The notes beneath the pieces are model-generated. The model was not told the origin of the DNA and did not search any database. It saw nothing but the letters and a program-made list of their open reading frames with translations. A DNA stretch of 64,000 nt, taken from contig JAOWCC010000577.1 in NCBI GenBank assembly GCA_030867875.1, positions 84,363,740 to 84,427,739 of the forward strand, in the 5' to 3' direction. Below, piece by piece: positions 21,955 through 34,091 of this stretch (the stretch's first letter is position 1; the number at the start of each line of letters is the position of its first letter). Made by a program: the position numbers and the translations under genes. Source of the stretch: Actinernus sp. WN-2022. Its lineage: Eukaryota > Cnidaria > Anthozoa > Actiniaria > Actinernidae.

Positions 21955-22122
21955 AAATCGCATACATTTTCCCAGTCTGTACTCGTATTGATAAAAAAAA
22001 ATCCAAAACTTTGCAGTGAAACAACTCGCTGCACTCGTTGTTTCACTCGAGTTTTGAACATTTTATGACGTCATTTCTATGATCAATACGAGTACAAACA
22101 ATGGAAAAATGTATGCGATTTT
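21955..22122. repeat. Inverted repeat / hairpin
   Basis: AAATCGCATACATTTTCCCA ... TACTCGTATTGAT is mirrored by ATCAATACGAGTACAAACA ... AAAATGTATGCGATTTT, about 40-bp arms. A shorter nested pair GTGAAACAAC / GTTGTTTCAC lies in the loop. Confidence 0.75.
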
Positions 22123-22228
22123 GTTAAATAGCATATCACTGAAATGACGTCACAACTGAGGTGGGGGTTGCGTTTTACTGCTACCGGACATTTTCCATCC
22201 ATAAACTTACTGACCAATTTATGTTAAA

Positions 22229-22490
22229 GGGGCTGTGTCACGGTAATAGACTTTACATTTGCGTTCCGGGAGGGAAACAGCTATTTCCACCGATTTTGAT
22301 ATGAACTAACGAATCTCTCGGCCATGTGAGATGCTTAAAATCAAAGCAAATATGTACTAATGACTAACAGTGTATATAAACAGTTTCCAGGGAAAATATT
22401 GAAAATCCTTTCAATCAAACATTGTGGGACCAACCGAGCGATTACTCGGTACATGCGCAGTACCATGACATAGCCCCTTTAAACAAAACA
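22229..22490. mobile_element. MITE, TTAAAGGGGCTRTGTCAYGG family, copy 1
   Basis: Left end TTAAAGGGGCTGTGTCACGG, right end CCATGACATAGCCCCTTTAA, i.e. ~20-bp terminal inverted repeats. The interior (CCGATTTTGATATGAACTAA, CTCGGCCATGTG) matches 62884-63236. Related ends occur at 24078-24268. Non-coding. Confidence 0.8.
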
Positions 22491-23400
22491 ACAATAGTCC
22501 AGTTTCGCATTCAGGAATTACCGCTGGATGCGATGCCTACAGGCGCATTTACTAGCCTCATCTTCATGTTAAATATTCATAAATACCAGCGGCAAGATGG
22601 GTTATTAAGACACAATTATAGCGAATCTGCGATATTTATTTTTGATACATAAACGATGATGCTTACATACATAGTACGGATTGATTCCGTCATTTACCTT
22701 TTAAAAAGCTATAACCATAACATAATTGCTGGTAAGTATAAAGAGGATAATGATATACCATACGCTAGTGCTAATTCTGACCAATCACGATTTTTGAGAA
22801 ACTATCCACCCAGCCCTTGGGTATACATGTGTATTTAAAGTGCAAGTATCACTGATGTTAAAACAATATTGCACTAGCTGTTGTGTTTGTTTCTCACAAA
22901 AAAGATATTCATCTTGCAAAATTTGTAATATTTGACATTAATCCTTAATTTTGATTATTTTTCGCGGATCATGTGACGTCTTAAGATGAATCAACTCCCT
23001 CCAAAGAGAAACATACTGCAATAAAATCCCGTAGGTTCCCATTGTGACATCACAAGAATCATCAATCCCATAATTCGGGTAGCTTTCATTGCGACCAGGG
23101 AGCGAGCATTAGCGAGTGGACTGGGAGCAACCTAATCAGAGGGGAGGACGGTATGGACCGCTGGATGCGTGTTAGTCTATCGCAGGTGCGTAAGATTTTC
23201 CATTGTTCTTACAACCACATTTGGGCATGTACACGTGAACACCTTCGGCCGTATACACTGCTTTCCATTGTTCTGATAACCATGTTTGGACGTGTCCACG
23301 TCAACTCTTGGTCGTGTTGATCCATGACCATTTGCACTTTTGCGCTTGAAATGAAATCGAATCTACCGGTATTCACTAAAGGTACGTAATATTGCTACCG
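22491..23400. other. No gene seen
   Basis: Short ORFs without motifs. At about 23205-23320 a segment CATTGTTCTTACAACCACAT / CATTGTTCTGATAACCATGT is repeated with the following GTACACGTGAAC / GTCCACGTCAAC, a short imperfect duplication. Confidence 0.4.
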
Positions 23401-23485
23401 TTTTGTAACGTGTTTTAAAACCTGCATGTATAATCTATCAAAGTTCGAACCCGGACTTGAATTGAACCGCATGGGTAGATTAGCG
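23401..23485. repeat. Copy of the repeat at the window start
   Basis: GTAACGTGTTTTAAAACCTG to GCATGGGTAGATTAG, 85 bp, matches 1-85 with about seven differences. Confidence 0.7.
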
Positions 23486-24077
23486 AGAATTCACAGAGTA
23501 AAGGACAAACTGTTCAAATCGTAAATATTGCCAAACTTGGCGAAAAACGATGGTGGTTTGACCCGTTGTTTCTTCTGTACTATACTGCAGAGTGTATGGT
23601 GTTATGAACACCTCGGTCTGCATCGAGTGTACGTATATTTCAAATCGGCTATGTTTAATATAGAATTCTACATTAAAACGGAACCGCTGTATCGAATGTA
23701 TATTCAGTTGTTTGTATTGTTTTCATCTATTGATGGTTTGCAACCAATCCCAGAGATTCAAATGACACTCTTGGTGCCACTAACGAAATACACCAACGTC
23801 TAACGAGGCATCTTTTATTAATGTCCACCAACATGGCGGAGTTGACGTCACATACAAACGAATAATACAATTATATATTTTAGAACCGAGGTTATACTGC
23901 AGAACGGGGACACATCCTGTTTTTCTCAAAACAGAAAACCAGCAGGAATTGTCAAGCCAAGGAACTATGACATTGTATGTCATAGTTTTGTGCATTTCAT
24001 AAATAATCTTCCATTCTTACATTTAAGAAAATATCAGTTTCGTTATATCTATAATAATTTATTTGCTATAATTTCTT
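23486..24077. other. No gene seen
   Basis: A 91-codon plus-strand ORF (23528-23803) and a 71-codon minus-strand ORF (23780-23995) have no recognisable domain or splice context. AT-rich. Confidence 0.4.
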
Positions 24078-24268
24078 AAAGGGGCCGTGTGTCTTGGTGA
24101 TAGAGCGACCTTTGTATTTGCAGACAGTTATTTACAGCCACGTGCGCATCAGCATGATGTGTATCATTTCAATCAAGCATTGAGCTCTAACTTTGTGTAG
24201 CCAATTAACCGCTACCAATCAGGCTCTATATATGTGCATCACCATGACATGTACATACCGCCTTTGAA
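24078..24268. mobile_element. MITE, TTAAAGGGGC family, diverged copy
   Basis: Begins TTAAAGGGGCCGTGTGTC and ends GACATGTACATACCGCCTTT, a weaker inverted pair than in copies 1 and 3. Its internal TCATTTCAATCAAGCATTGA is also in copies 1 and 3. Its right part forms the start of the duplicated 2.4-kb unit; in the other unit (2384-2496) the left end is missing. Confidence 0.55.
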
Positions 24269-26556
24269 AGAAAATAGTGAACCACGTATCGAATATTGTT
24301 TACATAATAAACGTAAACATTCACATGCTACGGTGTATTTATTAGCCTGTTACCGGCTCTTATGGGTTATTTCTCATTGGTTTCGGGTTGTGGCCACAGG
24401 GAAACCAATCCGGAAAAAAACACCTATAAAAACCACTAGCAGACTATATATTTATCTGCAATGGTGATCTACATGTCCTTTATAGATCATTGTTCCCCAG
24501 CTGCTGTGTTATTTCACTACTTGTTATTGTCTGGGTAAGCTCATGAAAAGAAAAATCAGAATGGAAGGGGAGGGGGGACGGGGGGGGGTTCACAGATTGA
24601 TCGCTAATTCGTTGCCTGTTGATGAAATTCCGAGGAGTTTTTCAAGTGTTTCTCTCCCGATATGCCAGTTTTGCAGTGATATTTTCCGTAAGTCACAAAT
24701 CAAGCATTCTTTGCTTTGACATGCCGTGATGGCCACCATCTTCGTTGATGATAACAGAAGGTTCCTCGCTATTTTCTATTGTGAGGATCAACCATCATAG
24801 ACCACATGCAGGCGACTAGGCCTATGTCACAGCGTTTTCACAAGTTAGGTTATTTTTAGAACGGTTTCCCGCTATTGTTGAGTTGCATGCTTAGCAGCCA
24901 TGTTGTTTGGTGTAACAATCGTAGCCAATGAGGCCTCTTTTGTTCCCCCACGGTGCAACCCACAAATTGGCGGGAGAAATAATCTAAAAATAGCCCAACT
25001 TGTAAAAACGCTGTGACACCTGAAAAGGAGATATGGACGCTCCTGGTTATGGGCTCCTGCCACATGCAAATCCTTGTATCTAATCATGAAAGACAGGTCG
25101 ATCGGTCTAGCCGATGTAATCTTCAAAGCTTGTGACATAAGTTTCCCTTAGCATTAGTTTTAAGAAATGTTTCTAAATTTTAATATGTTGGGAACAGCAC
25201 AAAAGCAGGTAAAGTTCCGACCGAGCTCTCGTGATTCAACCCCAGGACCCTGCAATCAGTTTTGCACGTGGTCTATGGGATTGATTGAAAGCCAGCAATA
25301 GGCCTCTTGCAGAAAACAGTCACGTGCTGATATATTACTTGAATAACAAATGAATTGAGCTCGTGTTCTCATGGGAAAAGCTTTATTTTACAACTACTCA
25401 GTTGATCGTTTTCTGATTGGTTTATAGGCCATTTTGACGATGTTGCGCGCGCAACTAGAACAATGGCTATCTGTTTTAAATAACAAAAGGCTGGTGAACC
25501 AGAACGAGTCTTAGCAACTCACGTCTATTGTTATACCGATGCGTGCGCAACATCATCAAAATGGCCTATTGCCATTGGAAATGAGAACATACCACGGATT
25601 GCGTCATTGCTCACGCCATGGATTATGTGTAGCTCTTGCTAGAATCACTTTCCCCCACAATTTCCATCGTTTTCAATGCATTTCTGCTGAACTATTTCTC
25701 GTTTGTTGTTGTAAAAAAAAATTACGACAGCTTACTGTGGCATGTCAAAATTGTTGTGGATTCAATCGGCTAGCGCCTCGTCAAATCCACAACAATTCTG
25801 ACCATGTGATGACGCAAACCTACGTACTAGTAAATAAGAACATATCACAGTAAACTATCGTAAATTTGTCAACTGGATGGAAAATGCTCTTTAGAAAGAT
25901 CGATAATCGATTGCAGGTGGAAAATAGCATTTACTAACATGTTTTGCTAATAATTACACTACCGATCTCGTACAACCACGTGCTCATATCCTGCAAAAGG
26001 TCATTATTTCTCAAATTGCTTATTGTTAATACAAAGCAACGATCACTACGAGCGATCTCGAAACCCTTTACATCGAGCTGTCTCCCATTAGAATCCTCAG
26101 CTCAACAGAGGATATAAATTATCCTGGCAGAAGAATTTTCGAAAAATGTCATCATCCTTTAGAATTTGAGTGCTTCCAATAAGAACCTAAATGAGAGAGA
26201 GGGAGAAAAAAAAACCAAGAGTTGAAAAGTTAGTAAAGTGTGATTAAATTGCTGCAGTTTTATACATTGTACGGTAAAGAACTACAACGATTAATTGCTT
26301 AACTATAATGAAATTAACTATCGTCTTTGTTCACATCTAACCCACCCACAGGAAGCCCACTCGAATGATTTGTGCACGTTTACCTAAAAACATAGTTGTA
26401 AAGGCAATTGAATAAAAGTCGTTCAACACCAATCCTTGTGGTTCATTTGCACGAATTAGTGTTAAATAAAGACTGAGTGGTTTGATTGTAAGAATTGTAG
26501 TTAAATATTGACTTTTAGTGGGAGAAGTGTTTTAGGATATATAATAAGACAAGGGA
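24158..26556. repeat. 2.4-kb dispersed duplicated unit, copy 2
   Basis: Colinear with 2384-4824. It lacks a few short segments present in copy 1 but keeps both internal palindromic MITEs (near 24.8-25.04 kb and 25428-25575). Continuation into the inverted-repeat arm at 26991 is the same as in copy 1 at 4825, apart from the insertion at 26565-26990. So the true unit extends beyond 2.4 kb. Confidence 0.75.
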
Positions 26557-26564
26557 GGAACTTC

Positions 26565-26990
26565 GGGTTTACCTCAGTGTAAGAACCATTCCCTAGAGAC
26601 CATGCCCTCGCGCGCTCGGTAAGTAGTCGTATTACAATTATAGTGTATTGAATACTATAATACTATAATTTATGCAGCTACTCATCATTAGTGGATATTA
26701 ATACCTGAGAAAAAAAACACATTTGCCACCAAGCGAAATCACTCGTGGTCTAGCGGTTGGGTTAGGGTAGGGTTGTGCCAGTCATTCTATAAATCGTATC
26801 TTCCTGGGTTCGTTTCCTACGCTGAGCGCAGTGAAATTCTTTTTTTTCAAGTAGAGGCTCCCCAATTCCTTGTAAAATTTATAAGTGCCGCTTCGGGTGC
26901 TCGGGAAATATTCCAAGTCCCAAATTATTCATAGTTAACAAAGGCAGTTTTGTGACGCAGTCTGTGAGGTTCTTACACCGAAGTAGAGCC
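26565..26990. mobile_element. hAT-like MITE, 426 bp, 8-bp target duplication
   Basis: GGAACTTC occurs immediately before (26557-26564) and after (26991-26998); the unoccupied site is visible at 4821-4830. Terminal inverted repeats are GGGTTTACCTCAGTGTAAGA and, reversed from the other end, CGGCTCTACTTCGGTGTAAG. An 8-bp duplication with short TIRs fits hAT. Inside is a tRNA-like segment: GTGGTCTAGCGGTTGG (A-box-like, 26745-26760) and GGGTTCGTTTCC (B-box-like, 26806-26817). Confidence 0.7.
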
Positions 26991-27180
26991 GGAACTTCAA
27001 TAGCAAACACACTTCGTACCTTGCGAACTCCGCCCAAATAACCCCCCTACATCGTTGGCAATTGATTCAAAAGTACCGCGAACACGATGAACAGTTCTCA
27101 CATGAACTACTTCATCTGGAAGAAATCCCATCCCTCACGGAGTCTGCGCCCGAAAATTAATAATTTTCAAAGCCTAACAC
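26991..27180. repeat. Third copy of the 4825/9340 inverted-repeat arm
   Basis: CAATAGCAAACACACTTCG, ATTGATTCAAAAGTACCGCG, CATGAACTACTTCATCTGGA and TCCCATCCCTCACGGAG match both other arms. It shows the arm without the 657-bp insert. Confidence 0.75.
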
Positions 27181-27184
27181 ACGG

Positions 27185-27430
27185 TATGAAGATAAGATTT
27201 ATAGAACGACCCACACAACCCTACCCTAACCGCTAGACCACGAGTGAATTCGCTTGGTGGCAATCGTTTTTTCAGGTATTTATATCCACTAATGATGAGT
27301 AGGTGCATAAATTATAGTATTATAGTATTCAATATACTATAATTGTAATACGACTACGACTACTCAGTTGACTTTACAACCATTTTATAGGTAAACATGT
27401 ACAAATACTGTGAGTGGGCTCCCTGTGGTC
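27185..27430. repeat. Inverted partial copies of flanking elements
   Basis: 27185-27365 is the reverse complement of 26620-26800 (CCCTACCCTAACCGCTAGAC, CCACTAATGATGAGTAG, TAGTATTATAGTATTCAATA). 27370-27430 is the reverse complement of the duplicated unit around 26345-26400 (TTTACAACCATTTTATAGGT, GAGTGGGCTCCCTGTGG). The region is thus a broken palindrome around 27.0 kb. Confidence 0.75.
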
Positions 27431-28569
27431 CACCGGACAGAAAATGATGGCGGTTGGTACTTTTACCCACAATCCTTTGCGCGTGGAAATATTTAAATCC
27501 GTTAAAATGGTGTTAGGGAGGTTTTAAATGTTAAAAAAAACATGCCTGTGTAAGTGCTGTTGCCAGTACACTGTCATTGAAGAGAACAGATGATGTATAC
27601 GTGTTATTTTGAATGTGTTAAGTTCGCAAATGTACATCCACCATCTTTTTCCATGTCGTGGAATCCATAATGTTCATCCAGTTTAACCCTTTTGACAGAA
27701 GACGTCAAACGTAACCATCTATTAGTTAAGGTGATTCCTTAGTTTGGCTACTGCACATCTCTACTGCACAGGATAGAAAAACTTCAGTCTGGGCACTTTT
27801 GGACGACTTTGACAAAACTCGCACCAGTCCTACCTCAAAAAATGTACGCCTTATCTCTAATTTTTGCTACTTTCGATAAATATCACCGAGCGGAATCTGG
27901 TGACATCGACTTTTTTCAATATATTTGATCAGAACAACGAAGGCTAGCTAATATTAAAGAATGAAAAATTGCGTATTTGTACATTTTTGAAATTTAAACA
28001 CTAATAATGCAAACAACTAGTTTTGATGATCCATTGGACCCACCCGAAAATAGACATTTTATGATATTCTTACGTAATAATGAGAAGTATTTAAAAGGTT
28101 TTTATTGTAACTTTGGTATTCATACTGGAAAATAAGTTCAAAATCAACAATTAAATCTGGCAGTTAATAAGCAATTATTGGACGAGGATGAGCAACATCT
28201 CATGATTTAATCGTGCCTAGCTGTCAGTTGCTTACCGATGACGAATGCCGAGGCAAATAACTGACCGCGCGACACGAACAAATTATGATTTGCGATAGTC
28301 GAGTACAATAATTGTTTTATTATTCGACAACATATAACTAACTACAGAGTTTCAAACTGGAACTTTGAGTCACCAACAGCACTGCACATCGATCTGCCTT
28401 GTTTACCAAATGGAGTGGTCAATAGTGCGGATGCTCAGCCCAACAGACTGAGTCCAGAGAGAGTCAAAGCTAAACAAGACAGAGAAACGTGACAGCGGGA
28501 ACCGAAAGACCATTTAAAAAACTATTACTGAGTTATTATGCTTATATTTTCATTAGAAAGGAAATAATT
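27431..28569. other. No gene seen
   Basis: No ORF above background, no tandem repeat. TATTTAAATCCG near 27490 and mixed AT-rich sequence. Nothing supported. Confidence 0.5.
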
Positions 28570-29100
28570 CAGTAAGACTTATTTCAAGCTATAGTTCTAT
28601 ATCCCTAGTTGGTTCATCCAGGGGGAAGTCCTGGCAGCTTAGTCTGCCTGAGTGCTTCAGGGATATATACCTCATTTTTTTCTAGCGACTCCGGCAAGTT
28701 TACCAAAATCAGATTTATTTCAAGTTTGTTCTATATCCCCAGTTGGTTCATCCAGTGGGAAGTCCTGGCAGCTTAGTCTGCCTGAGCGCTTCAGGGATAT
28801 ATAACTCAGTCATTTCTATCTAGTGTCTACGGCAAGCTTACCAAAATAAGATTGATTTCAAACTAGTTCTATATCCCCAGTTGGTTCATCCAGCGGGAAG
28901 TCCTGGCAGCTTAGCCTGCCTGACTCCGGCAAGTTTACCAAATTAAATAAGATTTATTTCAAGCTAGTTCTATATCCCCATTTGGTTCATCCAGCGTGAA
29001 ATCCTGGCAACTTAGTCTGCCTGAGCGCTTCAGGGATATATAACTAATTTTTTTCTAGCGACTCCGGCAAGTTTTCCAAAATAAGATTGATTTCAATTCA
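28570..29100. repeat. Tandem array, ~133-bp unit, four copies
   Basis: GGTTCATCCAG starts near 28611, 28744, 28882 and 28983; the third unit has lost about 30 bp. Each unit contains TATATCCC at one side and GGGATATA at the other, so each is bounded by an inverted octamer, followed by GCGACTCCGGCAAGTTT. Non-coding. Confidence 0.85.
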
Positions 29101-29309
29101 AGTTAGTCAGTACTGCGAAAAGGCCGTCGAAGGCTGTCATAGTTAAAGGGATTAGAGATAACTCAAGCTGCGTTTAATTGATGGGAATGTAGAGAGTTTA
29201 CTGGGACTCCCTGGTGATTGCAGAGTCCAGTTCTGCAATAACCAGGGGGTAATATGGTTACTAAGAAGCTCTGGCTCGTTATTGATGAATAGAGATTAGG
29301 TAAGATTAG

Positions 29310-29602
29310 GTAACTCTGCTTTAAATGATAACCTATTTAAAATCAATTGCGCACCAACAGCTTTTTGTCTCTGCGGATTTGCCAAGGAAACTATTAATTT
29401 ATTAGATTGTCCTCTATATGCCACAGTGTGTCATACGTTATTTGCCTCCGTTGCATTTTTAATCCCTCACTGGCTAGTTACATCGTATAATATAAAAGTG
29501 AACATATTACTCCATGGCTCTTCTGAATTAAGCAGTAATAAAAATATAGAAGTTTTTAAAGCAATACCGTTTTATATTATTGAAACAAAGCGCTTTGAAT
29601 AA
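29310..29602 (+). pseudogene. Retroelement C-terminal remnant (Cys/His motif)
   Basis: An open frame reads LNDNLFKINCAPTAFCLCG then LLDCPLYATVCHTLF and ends at TAA (29600-29602) after FYIIETKRFE. The block with FCLCG followed by DCPLY resembles the cysteine/histidine motif after the reverse-transcriptase domain of many LINE-type proteins. The upstream part is missing. Identification is by pattern only. Confidence 0.45.
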
Positions 29603-30284
29603 TTTAACTGGCTTTAGAGTAGTATTATCAATTTTATAGTTGTGCAAAAGTGATTGTTTTTGGTCCCTGTAAGTTTTTCTAATTATCACAATATAATTTG
29701 ACATATAATTTTCTATTATTTACTTATTGCGATTTATTGTTCCTGCTTTCTGTTTCCTTGCTTTATATATCTATCATTATTATAAGTCGTTTCCTTTTTC
29801 TCTACCTTACTCGCTATAAAAAATGTAATTGTAACGGTAGTGTGAGCTTCTTTGATGAGCACCTGGTGCTCTTGAGGCAAACACTAGGACATTATATGTT
29901 CAAGTGTGAGTTGGGCAAACTAAAAATCGCTATGGCTCTATATTGTTCCACTTTGTTTATTTTATTACCTTTGTTTCATTTTTTTATCGAAAATTATCAA
30001 CTATTGTTATGTTCCACAATTATATTCAAATTTGTCCAACGCACTTGCCATAATCTATAATAATTTATTACTCCTAGTTGATTAAAACTACAGAAGCTTG
30101 GAAATCATACTTTGCTCGTGCTGGGTTGTTAGATAATGTGCATTTTGCACAGAAAATAACACAATATCGATAACGGAAATATAGACGTGTAAATTAGTAT
30201 TGATATTTTATTGAAATGTGTGAACAATCACAAACTATAACTGTTACATTAATTTGCTGTATGGAAGAGTTCAATGGGAGTGGA
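29603..30284. other. No gene supported
   Basis: AT-rich. A 120-codon ORF (29698-30060) is dominated by Leu, Phe, Tyr and Ile as expected from T-rich DNA. It may be 3' untranslated sequence of the upstream retroelement remnant. Confidence 0.4.
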
Positions 30285-30360
30285 GAAAATACTGACCCCC
30301 AGTCTATGGACTCTCTAAATGTCAGTACTGGGAGTCCATGGACTGGAGGTCAATGTTTTC
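30285..30360. repeat. 76-bp perfect-style hairpin
   Basis: GAAAATACTGACCCCCAGTC at the left pairs with GACTGGAGGTCAATGTTTTC at the right, with ATGGACTC / GAGTCCAT further in. Arms of about 30 bp with few mismatches around a short loop; probably a MITE remnant. Confidence 0.75.
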
Positions 30361-31680
30361 TAACCAACCAGATACAACCGTCCACATCAATAATAACAAC
30401 AACTCAAAGTTAATAATATTTGTGTCCGAGTGATGCACTTTTTAACATGCCAATGCTACAAAACAATAACAATTTTATGTATACACTCATTTCCAAAAAA
30501 TACCTACAAAAATGTAAAAGCTTAAAAGCAAGAGGAATGATATGGGGTAAACCTGATACTTGATACTGATAGGGACGATTTTTCATTTGTTCTGCAACTT
30601 GTTTGCTACCGTATTCGGAAGGGTTCGTTTGCTGTCCCGAAGGACGACTTGTAAGTGTTAGTCACTCTCCATAGATTAACATGCCTCCATAGATCAACAT
30701 GCCTCAACGGGCAGACTGTTCAGCGATATTGTCTCTGCATCTGGGATGAGTCGATTGCCAAGAGAAACGAGATACAATCGGTCTCCTTCGGGAGTTCGGC
30801 TTCGATAAGGTCAGGATAATTTGTATCGTCCACTGCTGAACTGGTTAAAATTGGCACACGACAGCGCTGAAAATCTCATAAAAGAATATTGTCTTCCTCT
30901 CGATACATCACTAAAACGTTTGTGACCCTGATGAATGTTTCCTGCTATGAATAAAGCGTTTGACATGATATTTGACAAAACGGTGTAACACTGTATTTAG
31001 AAAATATGGATACCGTTTGTTACATCCGGGATATACCCTCTGAGACCCACGGCTTCAAAGCGAGGCGATAACCGGCCGGTGACCATGAATTCAAGGAAAT
31101 GAATTGAACTGAATTAACTGATAATAGAAATTTTACTGTTAGCTGATAAATTGCAGATCCAGCTTTGAAATTCAACAAAGTAATATTAATTATCAAAGAT
31201 TACCCTTAAAATGGTATTTTAGACCTTAACTTTCAACTGACAAATGGTCTAAGTTTTAAATGTCATTTGTCAGTTAAACCCCCACCCCTAGCATCCAGTA
31301 CCTCCATTAATCAGACAGTTACAGGGCTTTCAAAATATTTTTCAGTAAGAGTCAACAGAAGAAAGTACACGTCTAGCTGTTACGTTACAAAACTCGGGGA
31401 GAGGGGAAAATTCTAATTGTCTTTTGATACTGAGAGAAAATAACTGCCGATGTACCTCAAAGCAACCGCTGGATCATCCAATTATTTAATGTTACACATA
31501 TAGATAACCACAGTTTTATACCCCGATATGTCCATACACCGCATAGTTAAAATTATCAATTTTTAATGGATATTTGATCTGTTGAATTTGTTAAAAACAC
31601 ATTTTTCCCTTAAATAAACTTACCTACCGGTATTACATTATTTAACACCTACCGGTATTACATTATTTAACAAATTACAA
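30361..31680. other. No gene seen; one short tandem duplication
   Basis: Nothing coding. ACCTACCGGTATTACATTAT plus TTAAC is present twice in a row (31622-31646, 31647-31671). CATAGATTAACATGCCTC / CATAGATCAACATGCCTC near 30670-30710 is another short duplication. Confidence 0.5.
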
Positions 31681-31689
31681 AACTATATG

Positions 31690-32340
31690 CGTGGCTTGAA
31701 ACTGATAACTTGGCACAATCGCGTTGAAATTATGTGTAAATCTTTTGGAAAGAAGGTCAACCAACTAAGAAGATTTAAATATCTACCAAAGAACACCTTA
31801 GAAGCAATCTACTTTACTTGTATTGTCCCTACCGTCACTTACTGTAATTTGGTTTGAGGCACTTGTTTGCCTTCCTTAATGAATGAACTAGGACATGTAC
31901 ATGTAAGGGCTGCTAAAATTATACATAGGCTACCCAGTAATATCTCAGATCAAGATGCCTTATCGGCCACTGGATGGGAGCCTCTTAGTAATTTTTATAA
32001 AAAGAAATTGCTCACCCTAATGTATAAAGTACATAATAATCTAACTCCAGATAGGATTACTAGCCTATTCAACCTTAATATAAATTCCAAGTATAGCCTA
32101 CGTAATAAGAGCACCTTTGTACTTCCTCGATTTAATTTAGACATAGGTAGAACTGCACTGAGATATAGAGGACCATTGGCTTGCATCTCCTTACCAGCCG
32201 CCCTGAAACAGGCACCTTCTGTGAATTGTTTCAAACATTATTTAAAACAGAGTAAATATAGGATCATTTTAAGCAATATCTCCTTTATGAAAGAAGCTTC
32301 TTTAATCTTACATAAGAATTCAAATTTTATATACTATTGA
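31690..32340 (+). pseudogene. LINE C-terminal remnant
   Basis: The frame gives the post-palm block (FKYLPKNTLEAIYFTCIVPT) and, after an in-frame TGA near 31856, 31867-32340 with HVRAAKIIHRLP, ATGWEPL, KVHNNLTPD, STFVLPRFN and LRYRGPLAC. This is the typical carboxy-terminal end of CR1/L2-like reverse transcriptases (RAAKII, GW..L, YRGP). The palm with its catalytic aspartates is not present, so the copy is 5'-truncated. Confidence 0.8.
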
Positions 32341-32528
32341 CGAATTTATTATTTATTATTATTGTACATAGTTTTCTCTTGTCATTATTGTATATAGGAC
32401 AGATATAGGTTTTCATTTTTAATGTTAATATATTAGATATTAGTGTAATAGAAGTAGGTCCACATCAGCTTTAGCTGCCTATAATTTAACCTACTGTATA
32501 CCAAATAAAGTATGTATGTATGTATGTA
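32341..32528 (+). mobile_element. LINE 3' UTR with (TATG)n tail
   Basis: Follows the C-terminal remnant and ends CCAAATAAAGTATGTATGTA with several TATG units, the short 3' tail expected for this LINE class. Confidence 0.7.
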
Positions 32529-32607
32529 ACTTACATGTACATAATCAATGTTGCAATCCAAAATGTTTTCTTTATCCGAGTCATTTGATGACCTACAGTG
32601 TATTTAA

Positions 32608-34091
32608 GGTTACCGGATACCTTCAAAACGAAAAAGATGGGATTTTTTTTTTTTTGCACAGAAATGTAATTTTAGTAGTAGTGTCTTGTATACCAAAAAC
32701 TCCGTTCAATAAAAATTAATGTTGACGGAGAAATACCAAAAGGAAGTTTTTGACCGGAAGTAAAAGGTTCTGTTTGATTGACAGCAGATCAATAAACACA
32801 TGACAAGTGCTCACTCGCCCGTAACGACGGTGTGGGAAAGCTTATAGCGCATATTAAATTTATTTCATATATCAATGTTTACGTTTATTGAGAAAAGTTT
32901 TTCCACACACGATTCCAAAATTCCATCCGTTGTTGGCCTTATGCCTTCCAAAAAGCAAGCAGGATGCTCTTAGCTTGGAAAACAAAGAAAAAAGAAAAGC
33001 AAAACAAGGCCAAACAATGCATACGACTACAAAGCCAAATAGGAGTCCTCGCAAAACCCGACAAGGGTTCGTATTTTCACTTTCAGACAGAGTACCGAGT
33101 GGTCCACATCTCAACATAAAGAAGAATTGATAGGAGCCAGCCGAGAGAATATTTGTTTCCAAGAAAGCTTAGATGGAAATGTAAAGTCTGACGGTGACCC
33201 TGAATCGGTTGAACCACGATCTCGCTATTGCCGTGCTGTTTCAGCCGCCTGCAAATCGCTGTCTCCTCTGCTAACTATGCTGGCATTCAAGGCGTCTTGA
33301 GGTGTTCACTTTGGCTTTGTCCCTTGAGGTCTTTTTGTCTTGCCCATTTTTCAAGTCACACAAGAAAACTAGAACGACCAGCTATAAAGTAACATTTTCT
33401 CGATGCGGCGCTAGCTTTGATCAGAAATCGACATTGGCGGGAAATCTTGACAGATAGTTGAACTTTGATGAGAAATGATTGGCCAAGAGCTCGCTAATTG
33501 TTGGAGAGGCGGGGCTTCAGATTCACGCACGACAGACGGCTAGATTTTTTAAAATGCTATTTTCTACGCTTTCGATTTTCAACCAAAATAGAGTTTTAAA
33601 AAGCTCCCACTCAAGAGGAATTTATTCGATTTGTTTGAAATTTTCAAAAAAATGTCAATTGATACTTCAACTGCAAAACCGTGTCGGGAATTGGAAAATT
33701 CTAAAAAGAGAGCTCTTGACGGCGTTTTTCGCATATCTACTCTGATTATTTTTCGCCTTTTCACGGAGAGCATGATAACTTTTGAACTAAATCGAATTTT
33801 GAAATTCCCCGACACGGTTTTGTAATACGATTCCTCTGAAATGCGACAAAGCAAACAGATTTTAAAACTTTAAAATATTTTCGGAGTCGCAGCTTCTGAA
33901 AGCCATCTCACTATATCGGAGAAACGGGATCGCGGAAAATTCGAGATTTTCAAAGAACTCAAAACGTTTTATGTATTCTTGAAGCCAATTTTATAAGCTT
34001 TAAAATGATACATGGATTATTTATCTACGATATTTCCTCGACGCGCTACATAATTTAGACTGGAAACGCACCCTGAAGGTATCCGGTAACC
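32608..34091. mobile_element. TTAA-flanked 1.48-kb non-autonomous DNA element
   Basis: TTAA at 32604-32607 and 34092-34095 flank a perfect 18-bp terminal inverted repeat GGTTACCGGATACCTTCA (right end reads in reverse). A TTAA target duplication is the hallmark of piggyBac-type elements, though the termini are not the classical piggyBac sequence. Inside, CAAAACCGTGTCGGG and CCCCGACACGGTTTTG (about 33677-33824) form another inverted pair. Short ORFs inside show no transposase motif. Confidence 0.75.

Noticed and set aside
29698..30060. 120-codon ORF as a membrane protein
   Set aside because: Its hydrophobicity follows from T-rich DNA; no homology pattern or gene context.
33579..33854. 91-codon minus-strand ORF inside the TTAA element as a transposase
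   Set aside because: No DDE motif or similarity; it crosses an internal inverted repeat.
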